Shown: positions 47,283 to 56,223, numbered from the stretch's first letter. The stretch: DNA of 64,000 nt from Alphaproteobacteria bacterium (GCA_030425925.1 JAUHZO010000011.1:62001-126000); one strand, 5' to 3'. The notes: generated from the sequence alone by a model not told the origin. Numbers and translations: made by a program.

Positions 47283-48578
47283 ATGGCTGAGACACCGAAA
47301 ACCGCAACGCTCACGATCGGCGACCAGAGCTATGAGCTGCCGATCCACTCGCCCACCGCCGGCCCGGACGTGATCGACATCCGCAAGCTTTACGCGCAGG
47401 CGGGCGTGTTCACCTATGATCCGGGCTTTACTTCCACCGCCTCCACCGACAGCACGATCACCTTCATCGACGGCGACAAGGGCGAGCTGCTGCATCGCGG
47501 CTATCCCATCGACCAGCTTGCGGCCAAGTCGCATTACCTGGAGGTATGCTTCCTGCTGCTGTACGGCTACCTGCCCAAGGCGGACGAGCTGGAGAAGTTC
47601 GAGAACACCATCACCCGCCACACCATGATCCACGAGCAGATGCACAACTTCTTCCGCGGTTTCCGCCGGGATGCGCATCCGATGGCCGTGATGGTGGGCG
47701 CGGTGGGCGCGATGGCGGCGTTCTACCATGACAGCACCGACATCAACGATCCGCGCCAGCGCGAGATCGCCAGCCACCGCCTGATCGCCAAGGTGCCGAC
47801 AATTGCGGCGATGGCTTACAAGTACTCCATCGGGCAGCCCTTCGTGTACCCGCGCAACGATCTGGATTACGCGGCGAACTTCCTGCACATGTGCTTTGCC
47901 GTGCCGGCCGAGGAATATGTCGTCGACCCGATCCTGGCCCGTGCCATGGACCGGATCTTTACCCTGCATGCCGACCACGAACAGAACGCCTCGACCTCGA
48001 CGGTGCGTCTGGCGTCGTCTTCGGGCGCCAACCCGTTTGCCTGCATCGCGGCGGGGATTGCCTGTCTCTGGGGCCCGGCGCATGGCGGCGCGAACCAGGC
48101 GTGCCTGGAGATGCTCAAGGAAATCGGCACGCCGGACCGCATTCCGGAATACATCGCCCGCGCCAAGGACAAGAACGATCCGTTCCGACTGATGGGCTTT
48201 GGCCACCGGGTCTACAAGAACTTCGATCCGCGCGCGACGGTGATGAAGCAGTCCGCCGACGAGGTGCTGGACCTGATGGGGGTGGAAAACAACCCGATCC
48301 TGGCCACGGCGAAAGAGCTTGAGACAGCCGCGCTGGCCGATCCCTATTTCGCCGAGAAGAAGCTTTTCCCGAATGTCGACTTCTATTCCGGCATCATCCT
48401 CGAGGCCATGGGCTTCCCCACCTCGATGTTCACGCCGATCTTTGCCCTCAGCCGCACGGTGGGTTGGGTCAGCCAGTGGCAGGAACAGCTGGCCGATCCC
48501 CAGCTCAAGATCGGCCGCCCGCGCCAGCTCTATCTGGGCGAAACCACGCGCGACTACGTGGATATCGAGAACCGCTGA
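47283..48578 (+). CDS. gltA: Citrate synthase, type II
   Basis: A 431-residue TCA-cycle enzyme that condenses oxaloacetate and acetyl-CoA. The catalytic regions [17 protein letters not shown] and [15 protein letters not shown] are intact, and the N-terminal extension and length fit the hexameric, NADH-regulated type found in Gram-negatives. The ATG at 47283 is used; an in-frame ATG at 47274 would add three residues. Two hairpins follow, the second a strong terminator. Confidence 0.96.
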   Translation: MAETPKTATLTIGDQSYELPIHSPTAGPDVIDIRKLYAQAGVFTYDPGFTSTASTDSTITFIDGDKGELLHRGYPIDQLAAKSHYLEVCFLLLYGYLPKADELEKFENTITRHTMIHEQMHNFFRGFRRDAHPMAVMVGAVGAMAAFYHDSTDINDPRQREIASHRLIAKVPTIAAMAYKYSIGQPFVYPRNDLDYAANFLHMCFAVPAEEYVVDPILARAMDRIFTLHADHEQNASTSTVRLASSSGANPFACIAAGIACLWGPAHGGANQACLEMLKEIGTPDRIPEYIARAKDKNDPFRLMGFGHRVYKNFDPRATVMKQSADEVLDLMGVENNPILATAKELETAALADPYFAEKKLFPNVDFYSGIILEAMGFPTSMFTPIFALSRTVGWVSQWQEQLADPQLKIGRPRQLYLGETTRDYVDIENR

Positions 48579-48584
48579 TTCGAG

Positions 48585-48660
48585 ATCGGGCGTCGCTTTT
48601 TCGCCCGATTTGATCCAACGGCCCCGCGGAAATCTCCGCGGGGCCGTTTTCATTTGTTAA
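48585..48660 (+). terminator. Tandem hairpins and intrinsic terminator after gltA
   Basis: ATCGGGCG and CGCCCGAT (48585-48609) form a first hairpin around a T-rich loop. A second, ACGGCCCCGCGGA with TCCGCGGGGCCGT (48618-48647), has a perfect 13-bp stem with an AATC loop and is followed by TTTCATTTGTT. The second is a textbook Rho-independent terminator. Confidence 0.9.
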
Positions 48661-48743
48661 CGAAATTTTTCCAGTTTCCGCGGCCCTGACAGGATTGTCC
48701 GGGAACCCGCACCGACCGCCGCGCAATTGTGGCGCGAATGGGG

Positions 48744-48762
48744 CCGAAACGGATTGTTTCGG
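48744..48762. promoter_or_regulatory. Small dyad upstream of the acidic repeat protein
   Basis: CCGAAAC and GTTTCGG flank GGATT, a perfect seven-base dyad about 85 bases ahead of the start at 48847. It may be an operator; there is no further support. Confidence 0.25.
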
Positions 48763-48846
48763 GGAAATCAGGAGAAATTGCGGCGCATTAGGGGCATCAG
48801 TTTTCTCGAACGAACCCATTTCCGCCCCATTTGCAGGAGCCCCGAT

Positions 48847-50973
48847 ATGCCCGCCATTCCCTCGACCGAAGTTCTTCTTGGTTGCGATCCGCAGGTTCGC
48901 GTCGTCATCATCGAAGACGAAGGCAACCTGTTTCTGCAGGTGTTTGCGCAAGATCCCGCGAACACCGATATCGACGCGCTGTTCTTCAACCTCGCCGATG
49001 GCGTGGACGCGGACAACCTGACCATCTTCCCGTCCTTCGACGAAGCCACCGGCTCCAACGGCCTGCCGGAAAACAACATCACCGGCTTTGACGTCTCGAC
49101 CGGGTCGCTGAACCAGCTCAACAACGGCGCGCAGATCCAGGAAAGCTATGACGTGCGGCTCGAATTCGGCCAGATCCCCTATTCCTCGGGCGGCGATGTC
49201 GACGAGGCCATGGTGACCTTCTTTGTCGATGGCGGCCCCTCGGGTCTGTCGGCCAGCGATTTCCTGATCGAGGGCGCGACGGTTGTCGTCAACTCCGACG
49301 ACGGCATGTCCGGCCTCGCGCTGACCAGCGGCGCCCCGGGCGGCGATGCCCCGACCCAGACCCCGGTGATCGTCACCGCCGTGTCCGAGAGCTTCAACAA
49401 CATCCACGATCCCGATGACAGCGCCTTTATCGAAAGCGATGGCCGTTGGGACGTGCGCCATGGCGAGCTGTTCACCAACGGCCATGACGACGGCACACTG
49501 CTGTTCGAAGAAGTGGCCACCGAAGGACCGGTGCAGTTCTCTTTCGACGCCCGCGCCGAAAACCTGCATGCTTTCGAAAGCGGCGGCCATTACGGCGACA
49601 GCCTGCGCATCGAGGTGCAGATCGACGGCGGCCAGTGGGTCCTGCTGGACGAGTTCGTGGTGAACCACGACAAGACCGCTCTGGTCGGCTCCAACACCGG
49701 CCAGACCATCACCCACAGCCAGGGCGAGATCAGCTATTCCGGCGGCATTCTCGACACCGCGCAGGAAGACGTGCAGTTCCGCCTGGTGTCGGACATCTCG
49801 GCCAGCAACGAGATCATCCGGATCGACAATGTCGAGATCAACGTGACCGAGATCGTCGACGCGGGCCAGACCGAGATCGTGGAAACCACCGTCGCCGCCG
49901 AAGATTTCGACGGCCTGCACTATGCCTCGCAAAGCGACCTGGTGGCCCATGCCGGCCGTTGGGACGTGCAGAACGGCGAGCTGAAGACCGATGGCTGCAA
50001 TGACGGCAACATCTGGTTCGAAGAGGTCTCTGTCACCGGCAGCACCGAGATCTGCTTTGACGCCCGCGCGCCGCATACCGAGTATTTCGAAAGCGGCGGC
50101 TGCTATGGCGACAGCCTCGAAGTCTGGGCGCTGGTCAACGGCTCGGAATGGGCGCTGCTGGACACCTTCACCGTGAACCATGACGGCACCGCGCTGGTGG
50201 GTGACACCACCGGCCAGACCATCACCGCCACCAGCCAGACGCTGAGCTATGAAGGCGGCGTGCTGGAGAATGCCGACACCGTGCAGCTGGTGCTGGATGC
50301 CGACATCTCGGCCCGGAACGAGGAAATCTTTGTCGACAATGTCGAGATCAAGACGCAGGAAGAAGTGCCGGTCGAGGATCGCGACGGCGAAATCTGCGAG
50401 GATTTCGAAGCCGCCGCAGCCGGCGATGTCGTGTCGAACCAGTTCGACGGCTTCACCGTTTCGGCGCAGAAGGCCGGCGACATGCGCGTCAACGACGCGA
50501 TGATCTTTGACACCGAGAACCCGACCGGCGGCGACCACGATCTGGAATACGACAACCAGGGCAACGTGATCATCATCTCGGAAGACAATGACAGCTCGGA
50601 CCCTGACGACAACGCCCATGGCGGCACGATCAGCTTCGAGTTCGACGATCCGTCCACCGTCACCAGCCTGACCCTGCTGGACATCGAGGAACAGGGCGGC
50701 ACGATCGAGCTGTTCGACGCCAACGGCCTGCTGCTTGACACCGTGGGCATCCCGGCGGCAGGCGACAATTCGGCCCAGGACATCGCCATCAACACCGCCG
50801 GCGTGGCGACGATGAACGTGAACCTGGTCGGGTCCGGCGCCGTGGACAACCTGTGCTACGTGCCCGGCGGCATCGATTGCGGTCAGTACGACGTCACCTA
50901 TGACGACGATCAGAACAACGACCTGATCCCGGACGACCAGGACGACACCGTCGACGAGTACATGTTCGCGTAA
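48847..50973 (+). CDS. Large acidic repeat protein, probable secreted surface protein
   Basis: A 708-residue, strongly acidic protein. The ATG at 48847 has an AGGAG ribosome site; no N-terminal signal peptide is visible. Two homologous domains (about residues 182-331 and 353-501) share the pattern GRWDV..GEL.T.G..DG, FDARA, ESGG.YGDSL, NHD.TALVG and TGQTIT, ending DNVEI. A third, different beta-rich domain (about 517-672) has DLEYDNQGNVIIISEDNDS and CYVPGG. The C-terminus is very acidic and ends DEYMFA, like the uncleaved signals of type I secretion substrates. Sequence suggests an exported binding or matrix protein; ligand unknown. No transporter genes are adjacent. Confidence 0.7.
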   Translation: MPAIPSTEVLLGCDPQVRVVIIEDEGNLFLQVFAQDPANTDIDALFFNLADGVDADNLTIFPSFDEATGSNGLPENNITGFDVSTGSLNQLNNGAQIQESYDVRLEFGQIPYSSGGDVDEAMVTFFVDGGPSGLSASDFLIEGATVVVNSDDGMSGLALTSGAPGGDAPTQTPVIVTAVSESFNNIHDPDDSAFIESDGRWDVRHGELFTNGHDDGTLLFEEVATEGPVQFSFDARAENLHAFESGGHYGDSLRIEVQIDGGQWVLLDEFVVNHDKTALVGSNTGQTITHSQGEISYSGGILDTAQEDVQFRLVSDISASNEIIRIDNVEINVTEIVDAGQTEIVETTVAAEDFDGLHYASQSDLVAHAGRWDVQNGELKTDGCNDGNIWFEEVSVTGSTEICFDARAPHTEYFESGGCYGDSLEVWALVNGSEWALLDTFTVNHDGTALVGDTTGQTITATSQTLSYEGGVLENADTVQLVLDADISARNEEIFVDNVEIKTQEEVPVEDRDGEICEDFEAAAAGDVVSNQFDGFTVSAQKAGDMRVNDAMIFDTENPTGGDHDLEYDNQGNVIIISEDNDSSDPDDNAHGGTISFEFDDPSTVTSLTLLDIEEQGGTIELFDANGLLLDTVGIPAAGDNSAQDIAINTAGVATMNVNLVGSGAVDNLCYVPGGIDCGQYDVTYDDDQNNDLIPDDQDDTVDEYMFA

Positions 50974-50992
50974 CCCGCAGACGGCGTTTCGT

Positions 50993-51101
50993 ATCAGTTG
51001 CGTAACCAGTGCCCCCTCGTGACCAGTTCAAGGCCCCAGTGACGACCAGTAACACAGCAAGACCAGTGACAAGTGGGTAGCCAATTGCCTTGGTAACCAG
51101 T
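50993..51101 (+). repeat. Array of ACCAGT hexamers downstream of the acidic protein
   Basis: Five exact ACCAGT copies begin at 51005, 51022, 51045, 51062 and 51096, on one strand, with gaps of 17, 23, 17 and 34 bases; ATCAGT (50993) and CCCAGT (51035) are one-mismatch copies. The region is non-coding and lies between the acidic protein and the terminator. The role is unknown; a protein-binding array or a structured 3' UTR are both possible. Confidence 0.7.
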
Positions 51102-51122
51102 CAGGTACAACGGTAGCGAGTG

Positions 51123-51152
51123 AAAGGCCCGGTGGCACAGCCGGGCCTTTTT
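51123..51152 (+). terminator. Intrinsic terminator after the acidic protein
   Basis: AAAGGCCCGG pairs with CCGGGCCTTT over an eight-base loop (TGGCACAG) and is followed by TT, giving five T residues in all from 51148. It also stands just beyond the end of the convergent crotonase gene and may serve both sides. Confidence 0.88.
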
Positions 51153-51160
51153 CCTTGCGC

Positions 51161-51937
51161 TCAGCGGCCTTCGTATTCCGCCGGGCGCTTTTCCATGAAG
51201 GCGACAACGCCTTCCTTGAAGTCCCGCGTCTTGCCGCATTCGCCCTGCAGCCGCGCCTCCAGCGCCAGCTGGTCCTCCAGCGTGTTGTCGAACGAGGCGC
51301 GCATGACCTCCTTGACCCGCGTATAGGCGGCGGTGGGGCCTTGGGCCAGGTGCGCGGCGCGGGCCTTCCAGGTGTCTTCAAAGGCGGCGTCGGGCACGGC
51401 TTCCCAGATCATGCCCCATTGATCCGCCTGCCTTGCCGGGATCTTCTCGGCGAACAGCGCCGCCCCCATGGCCTTGGCCAGCCCCATCTGCCGCGGCAGC
51501 ACCCAGGTGCCGCCGGCATCCGGGATCAGCCCGATCCGGGTAAAGGCCTGCAGGAAGAACGCCGATTCCGCCGCGATCACCACGTCTGCCGCCAGCGCAA
51601 GGTTCGCCCCGGCCCCGGCCGCCGCCCCGTTCACCGCCGAAATCGTCGGCACCGGGCAGTCGATCAGCGCGCGCAGCATGGGCACGTATTCGTCGCGCAG
51701 CGTGCGCTCCAGATCGAGGTTCGCGGCATTGGCCCGGTCCCCCAGATCCTGACCGGAGCAGAACGCCTTGCCGGTGCCGGTCAGCACCACAACCCGCGCC
51801 TCGCGCCCGCCGCGCGAGACGGCGTCGGTGATCTCGGCCCGCATCTGGGTGTTGAGCGCGTTCATCACGTCGGGACGGTTGAGCGTGACGGTGGCGACGT
51901 TGTCGGTCACGTCATAGCTGATGGTGTCATACTGCAT
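51161..51937 (-). CDS. Enoyl-CoA hydratase/isomerase family protein, PaaG-like
   Basis: A 258-residue crotonase-family enzyme. The oxyanion-hole block NGAAAGAGANLALAADVV and the segment FTRIGLIPDAGGTWVLPRQMG are present. The IPDAGGTW form with aspartate is typical of PaaG, the ring-1,2-epoxyphenylacetyl-CoA isomerase, so aromatic or CoA-thioester isomerisation is more likely than plain hydration. No other paa genes are nearby, so this is a family-level call. The ATG at 51937 follows a GGAGA ribosome site; a GTG twelve codons upstream is possible. Confidence 0.85.
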   Translation of the reverse strand: MQYDTISYDVTDNVATVTLNRPDVMNALNTQMRAEITDAVSRGGREARVVVLTGTGKAFCSGQDLGDRANAANLDLERTLRDEYVPMLRALIDCPVPTISAVNGAAAGAGANLALAADVVIAAESAFFLQAFTRIGLIPDAGGTWVLPRQMGLAKAMGAALFAEKIPARQADQWGMIWEAVPDAAFEDTWKARAAHLAQGPTAAYTRVKEVMRASFDNTLEDQLALEARLQGECGKTRDFKEGVVAFMEKRPAEYEGR

Positions 51938-52056
51938 GGGGGTCTCCGGTTCGGTTCGGCGCGCATGAAACACCGCGCGGGGCGGAATGGCAAAGCGAAA
52001 CGCGGCGTCAGCCCCCGGCTCTGGCCAGAATCGCCGTGGCGTGGCAGCCTGCCGGC

Positions 52057-52422
52057 ATGCGTTACAAACCCGCCGGCTATACCGACCTTTCCCCCTACCT
52101 CGTGGTCCCGGATCCGGAGGCGGTCCTGCAATTCTGCGAGACCGTGTTCGGGGCCGAGCGGCTGCGCGTCATCCCCGATGGCGACCGGATCATGCATGCC
52201 GAATGCCGGATCGGCGACAGCGTGCTGATGATGGGCGGCCAGCCGGACGGGCCCGGTTCCATGCTGCACCTCTACCTGCCCGATCCGGACGCGGCCTTTG
52301 CCCGCGCGCTGGCGGCCGGGGCCGAAATGCTGCAGCCGATGACGGAAAGCGGCGATGGCGACCGCCGCGGCGGGTTCCGCACCCCCTGCGGCACGCAATG
52401 GTACGTGTCGCGGCAGGTCTGA
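52057..52422 (+). CDS. VOC (glyoxalase/bleomycin-resistance) family protein
   Basis: A 121-residue single-module VOC protein with the paired beta-alpha-beta layout: DLSPYLVVPDPEAVLQFCETVFGAERLRVI, then SMLHLYLPDPDAAFARALAAGAEMLQPM and GGFRTPCGTQWYV. Members are dioxygenases, isomerases or resistance proteins, and some bind no metal. A GTG at 52036 would add seven residues. Function cannot be assigned. Confidence 0.78.
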   Translation: MRYKPAGYTDLSPYLVVPDPEAVLQFCETVFGAERLRVIPDGDRIMHAECRIGDSVLMMGGQPDGPGSMLHLYLPDPDAAFARALAAGAEMLQPMTESGDGDRRGGFRTPCGTQWYVSRQV

Positions 52423-52425
52423 GCC

Positions 52426-52929
52426 TCAGTCCTTCAGGATTTCCTCGAGCCGCCTGCGCTCGTCCTCGCTCAGCCCGGCCTCGGCGCTGCCCGGGGCGGT
52501 GGCGCGGTTGCGGACATAGGTGACGCCCATGCCCAGCGCGATGACAAACAGCGCAGGGCCCGCGGCCCAGAGCAGCCAGTTCCAGCCGCCCGTGGTGGGT
52601 TTCAGAAGCACGAACTCGCCATACTTGTCGACGACAAAGGCCATGACCTCGTCGTCGCTGTCTCCGGCCACCAGCCGCTCGCGCACCAGAAGCCGCAGGT
52701 CGCGTGCCAGCGAGGCGTTGGATTCGTCGATGCTTTCGTTCTGGCAGACCAGGCAGCGCAGCCCCTTGGACAGGTCCCGCGCCCGCTGTTCCAGTGCCGG
52801 GTCTTCCAGCACCTCGTCGGGCTGAACCGCCCAGACCGGGGCCGCCAGCGCGACCATCGCGGCCAGGAGGTAGGGTGCGCCACGGCGCACCATGGCCCGG
52901 CCCGGGCGCATCGGGCTGCCGCCGTTCAT
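52426..52929 (-). CDS. ccmH: Cytochrome c maturation protein CcmH
   Basis: A 167-residue membrane-anchored periplasmic thioredoxin-like protein that reduces the haem-binding cysteines of apocytochrome c. The redox motif is RCLVCQNES (C59, C62), preceded by a signal segment (YLLAAMVALAAPVWA) and followed by a C-terminal membrane helix (WLLWAAGPALFVIALGMGVTYV). The ATG at 52929 overlaps the ccmF stop by ATGA; internal ATGs at 52911 and 52893 are alternatives, and the last lies right at a GTAGGG-type palindrome (52870-52891). Confidence 0.92.
   Translation of the reverse strand: MNGGSPMRPGRAMVRRGAPYLLAAMVALAAPVWAVQPDEVLEDPALEQRARDLSKGLRCLVCQNESIDESNASLARDLRLLVRERLVAGDSDDEVMAFVVDKYGEFVLLKPTTGGWNWLLWAAGPALFVIALGMGVTYVRNRATAPGSAEAGLSEDERRRLEEILKD
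52870..52891. repeat. GTAGGGTGCGC-type palindrome inside ccmH
   Basis: GTAGGGTGCGCC, two bases, then GGCGCACC: eight-base perfect arms (GGTGCGCC and GGCGCACC) plus the GTAG prefix shared with the palindrome at 11464. It encodes part of the ccmH signal region (RRGAPYL). The placement inside a coding region is unusual for this element. Confidence 0.65.
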
Positions 52930-54893
52930 TCCGCAGGCACCGCGCCGGGCAGGCGCGCCTTGCGCGCCCCGGCGGCCACCCGCATGCGCCGGTCCGACAG
53001 GCTCAGCCCGCCGCCCAGCGCCATCAGGATGCACCCTGCCCAGATCCAGTTCGCCAGCGGCTTGATATAGGTGCGCATCACCCAGCCGCCATCCGCCTGC
53101 GGATCGCCGATCACCACGTAGACATCGCGCAGGAAGCGGTAGTCGATCGCCGCTTCGGTCGTGGGCATCTGCGCCACCGGATAGTTGCGCTTTTCCGGGT
53201 TCAGCACCGCCACCTCGCGCCCGCCCTGGCGCAGGCTGACCTCCCCCATGGTCGAGATGTAGTTCGGCCCCTGAACCCTGTTCACGTCGAGCAGTTCGAG
53301 TTCGAACGCCCCCACGGCAAAGGGCTCGCCCACCCGGGCGACGCGGATGTCTTCCTCTTCCCAAGCCATCAGCCCGGCAATCCCCAGCATGGTGATGCCC
53401 AGCCCGGCATGGGCCACAGCCTTGCCCCAGTCCGCCCGCGGCAGGCGGAAGAGCCGGCGCAGATCGCCGCCCTGCCCGGTGCGCGACCACAGATCGGTTG
53501 CCGCACCGGCCACGATCCAGGTGCCCAGGAACACGCCCACAGGGCCCATCAGCGACCGACCGGTCTGCAGGGTCCAGACCAGCCCCATCAGCAGCACCGC
53601 CAGCACGAAGGCCGGTGCGAGGGCCCGCGCCACGCGGCCCACCCGCGCCCGTTTCCAGCTCAGCATCGCTCCCAGCGGCAGGATCAGCCCCAGCACCACC
53701 ATGAACGGCGTGAAGGCCATGTTGAAGAAGGGCGGCCCCACCGAGAGCTTGCGGTCCAGGAACATCTCGGCCACCAGCGGCCACATCGTGCCGACAAAGA
53801 CCACAAAGGACGACACCGCCAGCAGGACATTGTTGGCCACCAGCGCGCTTTCTCGGCTGACGGTGCCAAAGACGCCGCGCGCCTCCATCACGTTGGCGCG
53901 CGCGGCATACAGCGTCAGCGCCCCGCCGGTGAAGAACACCAGGATCATCAGGATGAACACACCGCGTTCAGGATCGTTGGCGAAGGCATGCACCGAGGTC
54001 AAGAGGCCCGAGCGCACGATGAACGTGCCGATCAGCGAAAAGCCGAAGGCGAGGATGGCCAGCAGGATCGTCCACGATTTCAGCGCCTCGCGCTTTTCCA
54101 CCACGATGGCCGAATGCAGAAGTGCTGCGGCAAAAAGCCAGGGCATGAACGACGCGTTCTCCACCGGGTCCCAGAACCAGAAGCCGCCCCAGCCCAGTTC
54201 GTAATAGGCCCACCACGATCCCAGCGCGATGCCGATGGTCAGGAAGATCCAGGCCGCCAGCGTCCAGGGCCGCACCCAGCGGCCCCAGGCGGCGTCCACC
54301 CGTCCCTCGATCAGGGCGGCGACGGCAAAGCTGAAGCAGATGCTCAGCCCCACATAGCCGAGATACAGGAACGGCGGATGGAAGGCGAGACCGGGGTCCT
54401 GCAGCAGCGGGTTCAGATCCTGCCCGTCAAAGGGCGGCACCGCCATGCGCAGGAACGGGTTCGAGGTGAACAGGATGAACGCCAGAAACGCCACGCCCAC
54501 CGCCGCCTGCACGCCGATCACCCGCGCGCGCAGGCTGGGCGGCAGGTTGGTCCCGAACCAGGCCGCCATCGCGCCAAACAGCGCCAGGATCAGCACCCAG
54601 AGCAGCATGGAGCCTTCGTGATTCCCCCACACCCCGCTGATCTTGTACAGCATGGGCTTGGCGGAATGGCTGTTCAGATAGACCAGCCGCAGGGAAAAGT
54701 CCGATGTGACAAAGGCATAGGTCAGCGCCGCGAAACTCAGCCCGACAAGGAAAAGTTGCGCCGTGGCGGCAGGTTCGGCCACGGCCATCCAGCCGTGCCA
54801 GCGTTTGTGCGCGCCCACCAGAGGCACCACCATCTGCACGATGGCGACAAGGAAGGCGAGGATGAGGGCGAAGTGACCAAGCTCTGTAATCAT
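52926..54893 (-). CDS. ccmF: Cytochrome c haem lyase subunit CcmF
   Basis: A 655-residue polytopic inner-membrane protein that transfers haem from CcmE to apocytochrome c together with CcmH. The haem-handling WWD-like domain GWGGFWFWDPVENASFMPWL is intact, and ten or more helices are visible. The ATG at 54893 (MITELGHFALIL) is the family start; a longer in-frame extension covers the terminator of the upstream lysis cassette. It is coupled to ccmH by ATGA. The thioredoxin-like CcmG is not between them and must be elsewhere. Confidence 0.95.
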   Translation of the reverse strand: MITELGHFALILAFLVAIVQMVVPLVGAHKRWHGWMAVAEPAATAQLFLVGLSFAALTYAFVTSDFSLRLVYLNSHSAKPMLYKISGVWGNHEGSMLLWVLILALFGAMAAWFGTNLPPSLRARVIGVQAAVGVAFLAFILFTSNPFLRMAVPPFDGQDLNPLLQDPGLAFHPPFLYLGYVGLSICFSFAVAALIEGRVDAAWGRWVRPWTLAAWIFLTIGIALGSWWAYYELGWGGFWFWDPVENASFMPWLFAAALLHSAIVVEKREALKSWTILLAILAFGFSLIGTFIVRSGLLTSVHAFANDPERGVFILMILVFFTGGALTLYAARANVMEARGVFGTVSRESALVANNVLLAVSSFVVFVGTMWPLVAEMFLDRKLSVGPPFFNMAFTPFMVVLGLILPLGAMLSWKRARVGRVARALAPAFVLAVLLMGLVWTLQTGRSLMGPVGVFLGTWIVAGAATDLWSRTGQGGDLRRLFRLPRADWGKAVAHAGLGITMLGIAGLMAWEEEDIRVARVGEPFAVGAFELELLDVNRVQGPNYISTMGEVSLRQGGREVAVLNPEKRNYPVAQMPTTEAAIDYRFLRDVYVVIGDPQADGGWVMRTYIKPLANWIWAGCILMALGGGLSLSDRRMRVAAGARKARLPGAVPAE

Positions 54894-54914
54894 ATCCCAA
54901 GTTATAGATGCATG

Positions 54915-54944
54915 AAAAAAGCGGGCCAACGGAAATCGGCCCGC
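54915..54944 (-). terminator. Intrinsic terminator after the holin gene
   Basis: On the minus strand GCGGGCC and GGCCCGC flank a ten-base loop and are followed by TTTTTT. It separates the lysis cassette from ccmF, so the two units are transcribed independently. Confidence 0.88.
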
Positions 54945-54986
54945 CCATGCGTTCACATTGTCGCGGGCCCCTGCGCCCGCACCCGT

Positions 54987-55562
54987 TCAGCCCTTGCCGC
55001 GCCAGGCCTCCAGCGCCGGGTTGACCTCGGCCAACTCGGCTGTCTCGGTGATGTCGGCCGTCCCCGGCCGGGGTGTGACTTCGACCGGTGCGGCATGGCG
55101 CAGTGCCTCGACCTCGCGCACCGTCTGCATCACCTGCGGCACCGTGGCCATGGTGGCCGCGATCTCGCGCTGGAATTCCTGCCCCTTGGCCTGATGGCGC
55201 GCGCCGAAATAGAAGCTGACGATGGCGGCAAGAAGCCACCAGAGCGGCTCGGGCACCAGCGCGATGCCCGCCATGCGCGCGCCGAACCAGACCGGGTCCA
55301 CCATGGCCGAGACAAACAGCCCCAGCGTCCCCAGCGCCATGGCCGGGCGCGGCACGCGGTTCAGCGCGTCCATCAGCCGGTCGAACCAGCCGCGGCGCAC
55401 CACGCGGAACTCCTGCGCGAATTGCGACAGCGCCGCCGATTGCAGATCATGCCCGCGCTGCGCCTGCGCCTCGGCATTCACCCGGAACACCTCTGCCGTC
55501 TCGGCCACGGCATTGCGCCCGCCGCCAAAGACCAGACCCAGCAGCCGCTCGATCAGCCCCAT
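54987..55562 (-). CDS. GTA-type holin (3-TM family)
   Basis: A 191-residue protein matching the 'holin of 3TMs, for gene-transfer release' family (PF11351). A conserved start MGLIERLLGLVFGGG is followed by an amphipathic region and three membrane helices (around residues 72-135, including AMALGTLGLFVSAMV, WWLLAAIVSFYFG). In Rhodobacter capsulatus a holin and endolysin pair outside the GTA structural cluster is required for particle release. The start overlaps the endolysin stop by ten bases. Confidence 0.82.
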   Translation of the reverse strand: MGLIERLLGLVFGGGRNAVAETAEVFRVNAEAQAQRGHDLQSAALSQFAQEFRVVRRGWFDRLMDALNRVPRPAMALGTLGLFVSAMVDPVWFGARMAGIALVPEPLWWLLAAIVSFYFGARHQAKGQEFQREIAATMATVPQVMQTVREVEALRHAAPVEVTPRPGTADITETAELAEVNPALEAWRGKG

Positions 55563-56170
55563 GCCGCAACCCTTTCCTGGAACTCCGCTTCGCTCATGTG
55601 AAAGCGCGGCGAGATGAATTCCTCGGCGCGGCGGATCCAGCCGCCCTTGCCACCGGCCCGGGTGCGGGCGTATTTGCGCGACGCCGGACGCCGGTCTGCG
55701 ATCCGGAAATAATAGTTGCGCCGGGCGATCCCGTAGGCGTCGGCGATATGCTCCGGCGCGCGCGCCGCGGCACGACGGGCCGCCGCCAGGGATTGCGGGC
55801 CCAGAACACCGTCCACTGCCACCGGCTCGCCCATCTGGGTCAGAAGCCGCTGCAGGATGCGCACCGCGTTGGCGCCGGCGTTGACATACATGTCGAACAC
55901 CGTCTCGTGCAGCATTGCGGGCAATTCCGCGATGCGCGGACGGTGGTAATAGTGCTGCAGAAAGATCTCCACCGCCTGCGCGCGGCTCAGCCGCCGCACG
56001 TCTTCGGCGTCGACGCGGCCGTCGCCGGTCAGGTCGATTCCCAGCCGCCGCATGGTGTGGATGGTGACCCCGTATTTCGTTGCGCCGCCGGGATCGTCGG
56101 GGTCGTTGACATAGCCACCCTCCCGGGCGACGATTTCCTCGGCCATTGCCGTGATGGTCTTGTCCGCCAT
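55553..56170 (-). CDS. Endolysin, GH108-type muramidase
   Basis: A 205-residue glycoside hydrolase family 108 lysozyme with a C-terminal peptidoglycan-binding region. The catalytic segment EEIVAREGGYVNDPDDPGGATKYGVTIHTM contains the conserved glutamate near residue 17; the DGVLGPQSLAAARRA segment is the binding domain. It has no signal peptide, as expected for holin-dependent release. The ATG at 56170 has an AGGAGG ribosome site. With the following holin it forms a two-gene lysis cassette, like the GTA lysis genes of R. capsulatus. Confidence 0.85.
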   Translation of the reverse strand: MADKTITAMAEEIVAREGGYVNDPDDPGGATKYGVTIHTMRRLGIDLTGDGRVDAEDVRRLSRAQAVEIFLQHYYHRPRIAELPAMLHETVFDMYVNAGANAVRILQRLLTQMGEPVAVDGVLGPQSLAAARRAAARAPEHIADAYGIARRNYYFRIADRRPASRKYARTRAGGKGGWIRRAEEFISPRFHMSEAEFQERVAAWG

Positions 56171-56223
56171 ATGTGCCTCCTGCTCGAAGCGGTTATCGGT
56201 GGGACAAACCTCCGACGCGGACA

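Noticed and set aside
51005-51101. ACCAGT array as a CRISPR array
   Set aside because: The repeated unit is six bases and spacers differ in length; no cas genes are present.
52704-55601. A 965-codon plus-strand frame opposite ccmF/ccmH and the holin
   Set aside because: It runs over three real minus-strand genes and a terminator; sequence is rich in H, P, Q and R as expected for a shadow.
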